A stretch of 40,596 bases of DNA from positions 1 to 40,596 of the forward strand of contig JANSXW010000049.1 of assembly GCA_024742755.1 (NCBI GenBank), given 5' to 3'. Below, in pieces: positions 31,556 to 40,085 of the stretch; position 1 is the stretch's first letter; each line of letters begins with the position of its first letter. The notes under the pieces are model-generated. The model worked only from the letters and a program-made list of their open reading frames with translations, was not told the DNA's origin and made no database searches. Origin of the DNA: a bacterium (lineage in GTDB: Bacteria > Bacteroidota > Bacteroidia > Chitinophagales > Saprospiraceae). The position numbers and the translations under genes are program-made.

Positions 31556-34500
31556 TTAGAAATTGGTGCGGATGTTCAGGGTGTACACCCGGGGAATAGG
31601 CACATTACCGAAATTAACATTCCGCATCAGGTTGCTTTGCCCACCGGCATTGGTCTCCGGGTCATAGCTGGTGAAGTTGTCGATGGAGAAAATATTCCGG
31701 CCGCCTACCGAGATGGTCGTATTGCTCAGCACACCGCCAATATCGGGAATGGTGTAGCTCACAGACAACTCGCGGAGCTTCGTAAAGGAGCCATCAGAAA
31801 TCCGCCATTCCAGGATAGGGTACATTGCCCAAATCCAGCCGCGCGGCAGTTCGCCGGAGAGTTCCTGCTCAGCAAATTCCCCTATGCCTACGCCCTGACG
31901 GGTCCGCTTATCGGCGTCGAATACATCTTGCCCCTGTACGCTTTCGATCACGGCGGTGATCCCGAAGCGCTTGTAGTTGAAGGTAGTACTGCCGCCCAGG
32001 ATGTAGTCCGGGTTCGGGTCACCAATAACCTGCTGAAGGGGTGTACCTGTTGGCTGCCCGTTAGCATCACGCTGAGGCATATTGGTAGCGGCATCGCCCC
32101 GCTCCTGTTGCAGGAAGCCTTCCGGAGTAAGCAGTGGGTCGCCGTTATCGTCGCGGGCAATGTAGGTCCCAAAGAATACGCCCAGCGGCTGATCATCAAC
32201 CAGGAAGATCGGTGCACCGGTTACGTTAGGCACCGCTGTACGCGCCTGCCCGAGGTTGGTGACGCGGTTGCGGTTGCGGGAGAAGTTGAGGGAGATATCC
32301 CAGCTGAAGTCACGCTTACGGATAGGCGAGCCGTAAAGCAGGACTTCCACGCCTTTGTTTTCCAGGGACCCTACGTTGGTCGTGATGGCGCTACCGCCCT
32401 GAGAGGCAGCCAGCGAACGGCTCACGAGGAGGTCGTCAATGTTCTGATTGTACCAGGTGAGGGACATGCCAAGGCGGTCTTTCAGGAAAGAGATATCCGC
32501 GCCGATTTCCGTCTCTGTATTCACCTCAGGACGCACATCCGGGTTCGCCAGGGTGCTGCTTTGGTTGATAGCTACGCTGCCTGCAAGGTTACCGGTGTTA
32601 TAGGTAGAGAAACGGGCGTAAGGCCCGATAGCCGTCAGGTTACCTGCCTGCCCCCAGGAAGCACGGAGCTTGAAGAGGCTGATAGTCCTGCCCAGCGCGC
32701 TTTCCTGCCAGAAAGGCTCACTGGATAAGACGTAGCTGGCACTCACCTTAGGGTAAATGATATTGCGGTTGTCTTCGCTAAAGGAACTGGCGGCATCCAC
32801 CCGGGCCGCCGCAGTCAGGAACAGGCGGTCGTTCAGCCCAAAAGTTTGCTGCAGGTAGTAACCCCAGATGCGCAAGCGGTCGGTATTGGCTGCCGGGTTG
32901 AGGATGATACTCGCACCGTTGACCGTTTCCACAAATGGTGCCAGCCCCCGGCCCTGGGCCACGGAAAAGGCATTTTGAGAATACTGGTCAGAGAAGCCTG
33001 CTTTGGTGATGGAGACGAGACTGCTGCTGATTTCCTTCTCGTACGAGATGTTGATGTCGTTGTTGATCAGGAAAACGTTGTTGTTGGCTGTAGAGGCGTA
33101 GCCATCGTCGAAGTAAGTGGGGTTGACAGGGGCATACGGATAAGGCGGGATAAAGATATTGCCCTCCTGATTGTACGCGTCTACCCCAAGGATATAGTCG
33201 ATGGTCAGACCTTTAAGCGGGAAGAGTTTGAGCTGAAAGTCAGAAATAGCCCGGTTGACCGATTGTGTGATGTCAAAGTCTTCGATGACGCTAAGCGGGT
33301 TGACCCGGGTGGGCTCTACAGACTGCAGGTTGCCCAGCTCATCGCGTTGGGTGATGTCCCAGATATTGTTGGTAATATTGAAGGCATTGATTGGGCTCCA
33401 AAAGACATTGCCGTCCGGCCGCTCGTTGGAAAACGAGTTGTTGTAGTTCAGACCGATGGAGAAGCTCGCCCAGTCGCTGACCGACTGATTGAAACGGAAA
33501 CGAGCGCCGTACCGCTGAAAATCCGTATTGCGGATGATGCCCTCGTTGAGGGTATAGGACAAGGATGCATAATAATTGGACTGCTCATTGCCGCCACGTA
33601 CCGAAAGGTGCTGGTCTGTACCATAACCGGTATCAAAAATCTGATCCTGGTAATCGTAGCGGGTCACCGGGACTTTTTCCGTAGAGAAATTGGCGCCTAC
33701 GGTAAGGTTCCCGTCCGCATTCGTCCCTGCAATAGGATAAAGGCGCTGATCGGCGCTGCCAAACTGTTCGCCCCGAAGGTTCACATAAACGGGCTTGCGC
33801 AACTCGTTAACGTTAAATCCGGAGGAATAGCTAAAGGAAGGCTTGCCAGCCTTGCCCCGCTTGGTGGTAATGAGCACCACCCCATTGGACGCCCGTGAGC
33901 CGTACTGGGCAGCCGCTGCGGCACCATTGATAACGGTAATATCGGCAATATCATTCGGGTTGATATCCGCCAGGCGGTTGGTCCCCGGCTGGGAGGCGCC
34001 GCCGCCTACGTTGATATTGGTCACATTGGTGGTATTGTTACTGATAATAACACCGTCGATTACGTAAAGTGGCTCTGAGGAGCCCAGAAGCGTACTTGCC
34101 CCCCTCAGCTGCACACTAAAGCCACCGGCAGGGTCTCCCGAGTTTTGGGTAATGCGCGCACCCGGCAGCTTACCCTGCAGTGCACCGGTCACCCCCTGTG
34201 GGTTGGCCACCGTAAGCTTATCTGATTTCAGGACATTGACGGCGTTGCCGAGCTGCTTCCGTTTAGTCGTTACAGAAGAGCCCACCACAACGACCTCCTC
34301 CATGTCCATAACATCATCTGCCAGGCTGATTTCCAGCTCAACTTCCGGTGCAGCTGCACTGATTGCGAACGTTCGTCTTACAGGCGTGAACCCCACGTAG
34401 GAAACCTGAAGCTGGTACTCCCCTGCTTCGGCTTCTCCCTTGATGGTGAACTGCCCGTCTATATCGGTGACGGAACCCAGGGCCTGCCCTTCCACAATAG

Positions 34501-34648
34501 CGGAAGCCCCGATGAGCGGGTTGCCGTCATAATCCTGCACGGTGCCACTGACCGTAAAGTTGATTTTTTGCGAAAATGCCAGCAGGGGCAGCCCCAGCAT
34601 GAGGAGCAGCAGGAGTGGCATCTTCGCCTTGAGTAGGCTTTGTTTCAT
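31556..34648 (-). CDS. SusC/RagA-family TonB-linked outer-membrane transporter
   Basis: TonB-dependent channel of 1030 residues, active in the outer membrane with the SusD-like protein. The signal peptide is residues 1-26 (LLLLLMLGLPLLAFSQ). A carboxypeptidase-D regulatory-like domain covers about 31-110 (VSGTVQDYDGNPLIGASAIV, then YVGFTPVRRTF). The TonB box is MEEVVVVG at about 116-123. The plug domain follows, with LGSSEPLYVIDGVI and ADITVINGAAAAAQYGSRAS, the SusC signature. The rest is barrel strands ending IRTNF. It is the first gene of the susCD pair and diverges from a DeoR-type regulator. Confidence 0.95.
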   Translation of the reverse strand: MKQSLLKAKMPLLLLLMLGLPLLAFSQKINFTVSGTVQDYDGNPLIGASAIVEGQALGSVTDIDGQFTIKGEAEAGEYQLQVSYVGFTPVRRTFAISAAAPEVELEISLADDVMDMEEVVVVGSSVTTKRKQLGNAVNVLKSDKLTVANPQGVTGALQGKLPGARITQNSGDPAGGFSVQLRGASTLLGSSEPLYVIDGVIISNNTTNVTNINVGGGASQPGTNRLADINPNDIADITVINGAAAAAQYGSRASNGVVLITTKRGKAGKPSFSYSSGFNVNELRKPVYVNLRGEQFGSADQRLYPIAGTNADGNLTVGANFSTEKVPVTRYDYQDQIFDTGYGTDQHLSVRGGNEQSNYYASLSYTLNEGIIRNTDFQRYGARFRFNQSVSDWASFSIGLNYNNSFSNERPDGNVFWSPINAFNITNNIWDITQRDELGNLQSVEPTRVNPLSVIEDFDITQSVNRAISDFQLKLFPLKGLTIDYILGVDAYNQEGNIFIPPYPYAPVNPTYFDDGYASTANNNVFLINNDINISYEKEISSSLVSITKAGFSDQYSQNAFSVAQGRGLAPFVETVNGASIILNPAANTDRLRIWGYYLQQTFGLNDRLFLTAAARVDAASSFSEDNRNIIYPKVSASYVLSSEPFWQESALGRTISLFKLRASWGQAGNLTAIGPYARFSTYNTGNLAGSVAINQSSTLANPDVRPEVNTETEIGADISFLKDRLGMSLTWYNQNIDDLLVSRSLAASQGGSAITTNVGSLENKGVEVLLYGSPIRKRDFSWDISLNFSRNRNRVTNLGQARTAVPNVTGAPIFLVDDQPLGVFFGTYIARDDNGDPLLTPEGFLQQERGDAATNMPQRDANGQPTGTPLQQVIGDPNPDYILGGSTTFNYKRFGITAVIESVQGQDVFDADKRTRQGVGIGEFAEQELSGELPRGWIWAMYPILEWRISDGSFTKLRELSVSYTIPDIGGVLSNTTISVGGRNIFSIDNFTSYDPETNAGGQSNLMRNVNFGNVPIPRVYTLNIRTNF

Positions 34649-34910
34649 AATCTGTTGTTTTTGTTAATAGCGATTGGTGTAAAGTATTATTTGGCATTGG
34701 TTCTAAGCACACTGTGTACTGAGCCATGCCTGAAATGCAGTATTTTATTTAGCTATACCACCAATTTCAATGCATAATACAGCAAATAATTAAATTTAAT
34801 GCCATTTTGTTTGCAACTTTATGCAAGTTTTCAAGAAAATATTTTGCCCCTACACTCCAGGCCGGGCTGTTTTATTATTTTAAGCAGCCCCAAAATGAAG
34901 AAATAAAAGA
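34649..34910. promoter_or_regulatory. Divergent control region, susC / deoR-type gene
   Basis: AT-rich 262-bp region with no gene. Near the regulator gene it holds an inverted repeat (34864-34890). Near susC a weak minus-strand -7 candidate reads TACTTTAC (34686 to 34679), with two mismatches. TTGCAACTTTATGCAA (34811-34826) has 4-bp inverted ends and could be an operator half-site pair. No convincing TAnnTTTG with correct spacing was found for the plus strand. Confidence 0.5.
34864..34890 (+). promoter_or_regulatory. Inverted repeat before DeoR-type regulator
   Basis: GGGCTG (34864-34869) pairs with CAGCCC (34885-34890), extended inward by a G-U and two A-U pairs, with an AT-rich loop. It lies 20 bp before the regulator ATG. 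It could be an autoregulatory operator or an mRNA hairpin hindering translation. No T run follows, so it is not an ordinary terminator. Confidence 0.4.
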
Positions 34911-35660
34911 ATGCTAAAACCAGAAAGACAGCTACTAATTCTAAGGGAAGTCAATGTGCACAACAAGGTTCTGCAAGCTGATCTAAGCGAACTCCTGAAT
35001 GTATCTGAAGACACTATCCGCAGAGACTTGCAGGAACTTGCAGAAGACGGCAAGCTTCAAAAAGTACGAGGGGGTGCCATCTCTAACTCTTTTCAGATGG
35101 TGGGTGCTACGGAGCGCGAGATTTATGCGTATGCTGAAAAAACAGCTATTGCCCGCAAGGCCATCGGCCTTTTCCGCAACGGCATGCACATCCTCATCAG
35201 TGGGGGCACGACCAATCTGGAAGTGGCCCGCCTGTTGCCGCCGGGCCTGAAAGTAACCTTCCTGACGGTAAGCCTGCCCGTTGCAATGCAGCTGGCACGG
35301 CATACGGATAGCGAGACCCTGTTTATAGGCGGCCGTATTTCCGGAGATGCGCAAATCAGTACCGGCGGGGAGGTCATCAGGAAGCTGCTCAGCCTCAGCC
35401 CGGATTTATGCCTGCTTGGGGCCAACAGCATCGACCCTGTCAATGGCCTCACGGACAGCGACTGGGAAGTGGTGGAAGTCAAACAGGCGATGCGTGAAGT
35501 CTCGGCCCAAACTGCGGCACTTGCTATTTCTGAAAAACTTAACACCTGCACCAAAATGCGGGTCTGCCAGCTCAGCGAACTGCAGTACCTCATTACGGAG
35601 CGCCCGCCGGATGACCCATTCCTCTCCCCCTTCCGGACTCCGGGCCTTACACTGCTTTAA
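34911..35660 (+). CDS. DeoR-family transcriptional regulator
   Basis: Sugar-responsive DNA-binding protein of 249 residues. The HTH is at about 1-60, with the family signature LLNVSEDTIRRDLQELAEDGKLQKVRGGA. The C-terminal DeoR sensor domain includes ISGGTTNLEVARLL, FIGGRISGDAQISTGG and LLGANSIDPVNGLTDSDWEV, the phosphosugar-binding fold. Family members usually repress catabolic genes until a phosphosugar binds. It lies 10 bp ahead of namZ on the same strand and diverges from susC, so both are candidate targets. Confidence 0.93.
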   Translation: MLKPERQLLILREVNVHNKVLQADLSELLNVSEDTIRRDLQELAEDGKLQKVRGGAISNSFQMVGATEREIYAYAEKTAIARKAIGLFRNGMHILISGGTTNLEVARLLPPGLKVTFLTVSLPVAMQLARHTDSETLFIGGRISGDAQISTGGEVIRKLLSLSPDLCLLGANSIDPVNGLTDSDWEVVEVKQAMREVSAQTAALAISEKLNTCTKMRVCQLSELQYLITERPPDDPFLSPFRTPGLTLL

Positions 35661-35670
35661 AACCGTAACC

Positions 35671-36858
35671 ATGCCTGTACAAACCGGCCTCGACCAACTC
35701 CTGCACACGCCCGCCCTTCAGCGGGCATGCGGGCAGCATATCGGTTATCTTTGCCACAATGCCTCCATAACGGCAACGGGGGAAGATGGGCTATCTGCCA
35801 TGCACCGGGTTTTCGGGACTCGCCTGCGGGCTGTTTTTTCGCCTCAGCATGGCCTGTTTGGCGAAGCGCAGGACAATATGATCGAAAGCCCCCACTACGT
35901 CCACCCTTTTTTCCAGCTACCAGTACATAGCCTTTACGAAGCCGACCGCTCCCCTACCCCGGCCATGCTGCAGGGGCTGGATCAGGTCATTGTGGACTTG
36001 CAGGACGTGGGCGCGCGCCCTTACACTTACATTTACACTTTGCAGCTGATGATGGAAGCCTGCGCCCGGGCCGGCATTCCCATTTGGGTGCTTGACCGCC
36101 CCAATCCCCTTGGAGGCATACAGATTGAAGGCAATCTGCTGGAGCCGGAATACCGCTCTTTCATTGGGCTGTCCTCTTTGCCCGCAAGGCACGGGCTGAC
36201 GATTGGAGAATTTGCGCTCCTGGTCAATGAGGCCACGGCAACGCCCTGCGACCTGAAGGTGGTAGCGATGGCCGGTTGGCATCGTGCAATGGGCTTTGAA
36301 CAAACGGAGTTGCTATGGGCCAACCCCTCGCCCAATATGCCCACGTTGCTGACCGCCCGGGTTTTCCCTGGCATGGTCTTTTGGGAAGGCACCAACTGGT
36401 CGGAAGGCCGGGGCACCACCCGCCCGTTTGAGGTCTTTGGCTATCCGGGGTTTGATCCTTACAAGGCCCTGCCCGGACTGGAATCTGCCTTGGCGAAAAG
36501 CGGGCTGCGTGGCTTTCGGCTACGGCCGGTGTACTTTGAGCCGACCTTCGAAAAACATGCGGGCGAGCGCTGCGGAGGTTATCAACTGCACCTATTGAAT
36601 TTTCAGGATTTTCTCCCCTGGCAGGCCGGGCTCTGCATTTTACAGTACCTGTTCCATTTGCCGGAAGCTCAGCTCCAGTGGCGGCAGCCCCCCTTTGAGT
36701 ACGAATATGAGCTGTTGCCTATCGACATCCTTAATGGCAGCGACAAAGTCAGGCTGTGGGCAGAAAACCGTGAGCCACTGGAGGCACTTCAAAAACTGGA
36801 GCAGAAAGACAGGGCAGACTACATGAAGCAGCGGGCGGCGGTATTGCTTTACGACTGA
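35671..36858 (+). CDS. namZ: Exo-beta-N-acetylmuramidase NamZ (DUF1343, GH171)
   Basis: Cleaves N-acetylmuramic acid from the non-reducing end of peptidoglycan fragments; 395 residues, family DUF1343. Visible signatures are FSPQHGLFGEAQ, then IVDLQDVGARPYTYIYTLQL, WVLDRPNPLGG, the motif FIGLSSLPARHGLTIGE, and VFWEGTNWSEGRGTTRPFE. No signal peptide is present at ATG 35671 (MPVQTGLDQLLHT), so it should act in the cytosol on imported fragments; many relatives are exported. It is joined to the DeoR-type gene by 10 bp and lies next to susCD. I infer that its substrate enters through the SusCD pair, but this is not shown. Confidence 0.9.
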   Translation: MPVQTGLDQLLHTPALQRACGQHIGYLCHNASITATGEDGLSAMHRVFGTRLRAVFSPQHGLFGEAQDNMIESPHYVHPFFQLPVHSLYEADRSPTPAMLQGLDQVIVDLQDVGARPYTYIYTLQLMMEACARAGIPIWVLDRPNPLGGIQIEGNLLEPEYRSFIGLSSLPARHGLTIGEFALLVNEATATPCDLKVVAMAGWHRAMGFEQTELLWANPSPNMPTLLTARVFPGMVFWEGTNWSEGRGTTRPFEVFGYPGFDPYKALPGLESALAKSGLRGFRLRPVYFEPTFEKHAGERCGGYQLHLLNFQDFLPWQAGLCILQYLFHLPEAQLQWRQPPFEYEYELLPIDILNGSDKVRLWAENREPLEALQKLEQKDRADYMKQRAAVLLYD

Positions 36859-37620
36859 TCAGGCGATGAGTACATGCACCCCTTTATCTTCCATGGCTCG
36901 CCGGGCCGCATCCGGCAGGCCCGCATCCGTGATGATGGTATGCACCTCTTCAAGGTCACATATTTTCCCAAAGCCTTTCTTTCCAAATTTGCCGGAATCT
37001 GCGAGGATAATTGCCTGAGGGACGGTTTTAATCATTTGTGCATTCAGGTGGGCTTCCATCATATTGGAGGTGGTCAGGCCAAAATCCGGGCTGATGCCGT
37101 CGACGCTCAGGAATAGTTTGGTACAGGCAAAATCCGCCAGCATGCCCTCAGCGTAGTGCCCTACTACGGAAGCACTGCTCCTGCGCACCACGCCGCCCAG
37201 TTGCACCAGCTCCACCTCCGGGTGCCCCAGCAGGGCCAGGCTGACATTCATCGCTCCGGTGAGCACGGTGAGCTTCATTGTTTTGGGAATGGCTTGGGCA
37301 AAAGCCCGCACGGTAGTCCCCGATCCAATGATCACCGCTTCTTCCGGCCGCAGCAGTTCCACCGCCCGGGCCGCAATCCGCTGCTTTTCCTCTACGCGGA
37401 TTTGCATTTTTTCATCAATAGGGCGGTCATTAACGTAGGTATCCGGCAGGCTCGCCCCGCCGTGGGAACGCAACAGGGCCCCTTTTTCTTCAAGCAGGCG
37501 CAAGTCTTTGCGCACGGTGACGGTGGTCACGTCCATGGCTTCGCTCAGTGCCGCCACACTGACCGCCCCCTTTTGCCGCAAGGCATCCAAAATAAACCGG
37601 TGGCGTTCTGCAATTTGCAT
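36859..37620 (-). CDS. DeoR/GlpR-family transcriptional regulator
   Basis: Second DeoR-type regulator, 253 residues from ATG 37620 (MQIAERHRFILDALRQKG). HTH: VSVAALSEAMDVTTVTVRKD, then LRLLEEKGALLRSHGGA. The sensor domain has IIGSGTTVRAFAQAI, VQLGGVVRRSSASVVG and LADSGKFGKKGFGKI, which fit GlpR-type members. Its gene diverges from glpD, so it probably controls that gene. The stop abuts the stop of convergent namZ. A 28-codon open upstream extension lacks HTH character. Confidence 0.92.
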   Translation of the reverse strand: MQIAERHRFILDALRQKGAVSVAALSEAMDVTTVTVRKDLRLLEEKGALLRSHGGASLPDTYVNDRPIDEKMQIRVEEKQRIAARAVELLRPEEAVIIGSGTTVRAFAQAIPKTMKLTVLTGAMNVSLALLGHPEVELVQLGGVVRRSSASVVGHYAEGMLADFACTKLFLSVDGISPDFGLTTSNMMEAHLNAQMIKTVPQAIILADSGKFGKKGFGKICDLEEVHTIITDAGLPDAARRAMEDKGVHVLIA

Positions 37621-37642
37621 AGGATCCTGTCTAAGTTTCAAA

Positions 37643-37650
37643 CAAAGGTA
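37643..37650 (-). promoter_or_regulatory. Possible -7 element for the GlpR-like gene
   Basis: On the minus strand 37650-37643 reads TACCTTTG, a perfect TAnnTTTG match, 22 bp before the regulator ATG. No clear TTG sits 20 bp upstream; the region there is poly-T. Confidence 0.5.
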
Positions 37651-37667
37651 AAAAAAGAAAACTAAAC

Positions 37668-37698
37668 TTGCTTTTGCTTTCTTTTTTATGCACTTTTG
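37668..37698 (+). promoter_or_regulatory. Possible glpD promoter
   Basis: TTG (37668-37670) and CACTTTTG (37691-37698) are separated by 20 nt, right for -33/-7 elements. The -7 word has one mismatch. Transcription would begin around 37704, where the direct repeats start. Confidence 0.45.
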
Positions 37699-37704
37699 AA
37701 TCAC

Positions 37705-37735
37705 AAAAGAAACGAAAATGAAAAGAAACGAAAAT
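37705..37735 (+). promoter_or_regulatory. Tandem operator-like repeats at glpD start
   Basis: AAAAGAAACGAAAAT occurs twice (37705-37719 and 37721-37735) with a 16-bp period, spanning the glpD start codon at 37718. A related word, AAAAAAGAAAGCAAAA, appears on the opposite strand (37687 to 37672). Tandem A-rich words with an AAACGAAA core are used by some DeoR-family repressors such as AgaR. The divergent DeoR/GlpR-like protein is the obvious candidate binder. Confidence 0.5.
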
Positions 37736-39283
37736 ATAGCAAAAATAAAAAATCAGTCTGAGCCTTGGGACCTTGCCGTAATCGGCGGTGGCGCTTCCGG
37801 GCTGGGCATTGCGCTTGACGCACTCTCCCGTGGTCTTTCGGTGGTGCTTTTAGAGAAGGCTGACTTTGCAAAGGGCACCTCAAGCCGGAGTACCAAGCTG
37901 TTGCACGGAGGCGTACGCTACCTGGCTCAGGGCGATGTTTTTCTGGTGCTGGAAGCGCTGAAAGAGCGGGGGCTTATGATGAAAAATGCGCCCCACCTGT
38001 CTGACAAGCAAGCCTTCATCATCCCAATCTATACACGCTGGGACCAACTGAAATACGGGGTCGGGCTCAAGGTGTATGACCTGATGGCTGGCCGGTTGCG
38101 CATTGGCCGTTCCCACATCATTTCCCGGAAGAAGGTGGTTGAGAAAATCCCGACTATAAAGCAGGAAGGGCTCTTAGGGGGCGTGGTCTATTACGATGGG
38201 CAGTTTGATGATGCCCGTTTGGCGGTTGCGGTTGCGCAAACCTGTTCAGATATGGGTGGCTGCGTGGTGAATTACACCGAAGTGACCGGGCTGAGCAAAG
38301 GTGCCGACGGAAAAATCAATGGCGTGGAAGCCCGGGACCTCATTGAGGGGGAAGCTTTTTCTATACCTGCCAAATCGGTCGTGAATGCCACCGGGGTATT
38401 CTCCGATACAATCCTGAAGATGGATCAGCCGGGCATTCGCAAGTCCATCCTTCCGAGTCAGGGCGCTCATTTGGCACTAGATCTGTCCTTTCTGGGCGGC
38501 AAGGATGCGTTGATGATCCCGGAGACACCGGACGGGCGGGTGCTCTTTGGCATCCCATGGTTTGGCACCCTTATCCTGGGCACCACCGATACGCCACGAT
38601 CTGAAGCGGAGGCAGAGCCTAAAGCGCTGGATGAAGAAATAGACTTTATCCTGGAAACCGCGGCCGACTACCTGGTCAAACCGCCAACGCGGGCCGATGT
38701 GCTTTCGGTTTTTGCCGGGTTGCGCCCGCTCGCGGCGCCCAAAACGGAGGGCGCTGCAACCAAGGAGGTTTCCCGCAGCCATAAAATTGTGGTGAGCAAC
38801 AGTGGCCTCTTCTCCATCCTCGGTGGCAAGTGGACGACTTTCCGTCAAATGGGAGAAGATATGGTGGATGAAATCCTGAAGGTGAAGAAAATGAGTGCAA
38901 AAGGCAGCACTTCTGCCCAAATTAAGCTGCACGGCTACCCCAATGGGCACAACCCGGAAGGGCATTGGCGGGTCTACGGCAGCGAGGCGAAGTCTATTCA
39001 GGCACTGATCGCTGAGCAGCCCGAATTACAGCAGCCCCTTCATCCCAAATATCCTAACACCAAAGCCGAGGTCGTTTGGATGGCAAGGCACGAAATGGCG
39101 CAGCGTATTGAGGATGTGCTTGCCCGCCGTCTGCGTACCTTGTTTATGGACGCTCAGGCTGCATTGGATATGGCAGCGCCTGTAGGCAAAATCCTGCAAG
39201 AGGAATTGGGCCGGGATGATGCGTGGTATGATAAGGAAATCGCTGACTTTCAGGCGATGGCGCGGGGGTATTTGTTGGCTTGA
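37718..39283 (+). CDS. glpD: Glycerol-3-phosphate dehydrogenase, FAD-dependent
   Basis: Oxidises glycerol-3-phosphate to dihydroxyacetone phosphate and passes electrons to quinones at the inner membrane; 521 residues, as in GlpD. The FAD-binding start is DLAVIGGGASGLGIALDAL (GGGASG at 23-28). Further signatures are TSSRSTKLLHGGVRYLAQG, KSVVNATGVFSD, FGIPWFGTLILGTTDTP and LFSILGGKWTTFRQM. The C-terminal GlpD cap (about 400-521) is present. Translation begins inside a tandem repeat, so repression at the start is plausible. No glycerol kinase or facilitator is in the window. Confidence 0.95.
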   Translation: MKRNENIAKIKNQSEPWDLAVIGGGASGLGIALDALSRGLSVVLLEKADFAKGTSSRSTKLLHGGVRYLAQGDVFLVLEALKERGLMMKNAPHLSDKQAFIIPIYTRWDQLKYGVGLKVYDLMAGRLRIGRSHIISRKKVVEKIPTIKQEGLLGGVVYYDGQFDDARLAVAVAQTCSDMGGCVVNYTEVTGLSKGADGKINGVEARDLIEGEAFSIPAKSVVNATGVFSDTILKMDQPGIRKSILPSQGAHLALDLSFLGGKDALMIPETPDGRVLFGIPWFGTLILGTTDTPRSEAEAEPKALDEEIDFILETAADYLVKPPTRADVLSVFAGLRPLAAPKTEGAATKEVSRSHKIVVSNSGLFSILGGKWTTFRQMGEDMVDEILKVKKMSAKGSTSAQIKLHGYPNGHNPEGHWRVYGSEAKSIQALIAEQPELQQPLHPKYPNTKAEVVWMARHEMAQRIEDVLARRLRTLFMDAQAALDMAAPVGKILQEELGRDDAWYDKEIADFQAMARGYLLA

Positions 39284-39332
39284 AACATCGCTACCTTCCG
39301 TAAGTAGCAGCCGAAGCTAATGGCTGAATAGA

Positions 39333-40019
39333 TTACTCTGAAGTCTCTACCGGAATCTGAACAGGCTCCTTTGCCAGCTCGCAAATAACACCTTGATTGT
39401 TTAACAGGTGTTGTATTGATGAGATGTTATCTGGCATTTGGGCTATGGTTTCGGCTGGAAAATCCAAGGTAACCCTAATATCATCTAACAGCTCTTCCTG
39501 ATCTACCCTCAATCCAACCCCATGATGCCCCAACCACCAACAAACAGTTGACAAAGAAGCGTTGCTCAAGGTTACATCCCCATTTGAATGTAGTTCGGTC
39601 CCACTATTCTTTTGGTTGGGGCTTGGTGCCTGTTCCACGCTACGGAATATCAGTGTCTTCTTTTCAACCTGTTTCAGCTGAAGTTCAAGGTTATATCTAT
39701 TCATCAGTTCTTTAGCTATCCGGTGAAAAAGAGCATATTCAGCTAGCTCAGACTTACTGCCCGCTTTTATTCTGATTAAGGAGTCCTTCTCTAATTCGAT
39801 TAAGTCTTTTGATATGCCTGATCCTGTTCTTGCCAGACAGTGATAGAGGACATCCCGAAGTGGATATTGAGCGGTAAAAACAAAGTTTCCTCCTCCCATA
39901 TAACGACTGGAATCTTCAAAACTAATCTCTTCTATCTGGATGAATATTGTTTGACATGTACTCTTCATAGGAAGAATAATAAATATGGCGATGATGAAAG
40001 CTATGCAGTTTTGGATCAT
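39333..40019 (-). CDS. DUF3738-like exported protein
   Basis: Exported protein of 228 residues with a signal-like N-terminus (IAFIIAIFIILPMKSTCQ). The C-terminal half (about 150-222) pairs with the neighbouring upstream gene: SLSTVCWWLGHHGVGLRVDQ, then IQHLLNNQGVICELAKEPVQ. This LxxxLxxxxGVxV...L.nqG....PVQ pattern resembles DUF3738, a family of unknown function often linked to TlpA-like proteins in Bacteroidota. Assignment is from pattern memory. ATG 40019 gives the signal peptide. Base composition is AT-richer than the rest of the window. Confidence 0.65.
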   Translation of the reverse strand: MIQNCIAFIIAIFIILPMKSTCQTIFIQIEEISFEDSSRYMGGGNFVFTAQYPLRDVLYHCLARTGSGISKDLIELEKDSLIRIKAGSKSELAEYALFHRIAKELMNRYNLELQLKQVEKKTLIFRSVEQAPSPNQKNSGTELHSNGDVTLSNASLSTVCWWLGHHGVGLRVDQEELLDDIRVTLDFPAETIAQMPDNISSIQHLLNNQGVICELAKEPVQIPVETSE

Positions 40020-40085
40020 CTTGTAATACCTTTTATATCCCACTGCCGAACACGATGAGCCAGGTAATCTGAAATCCATCCCTAA

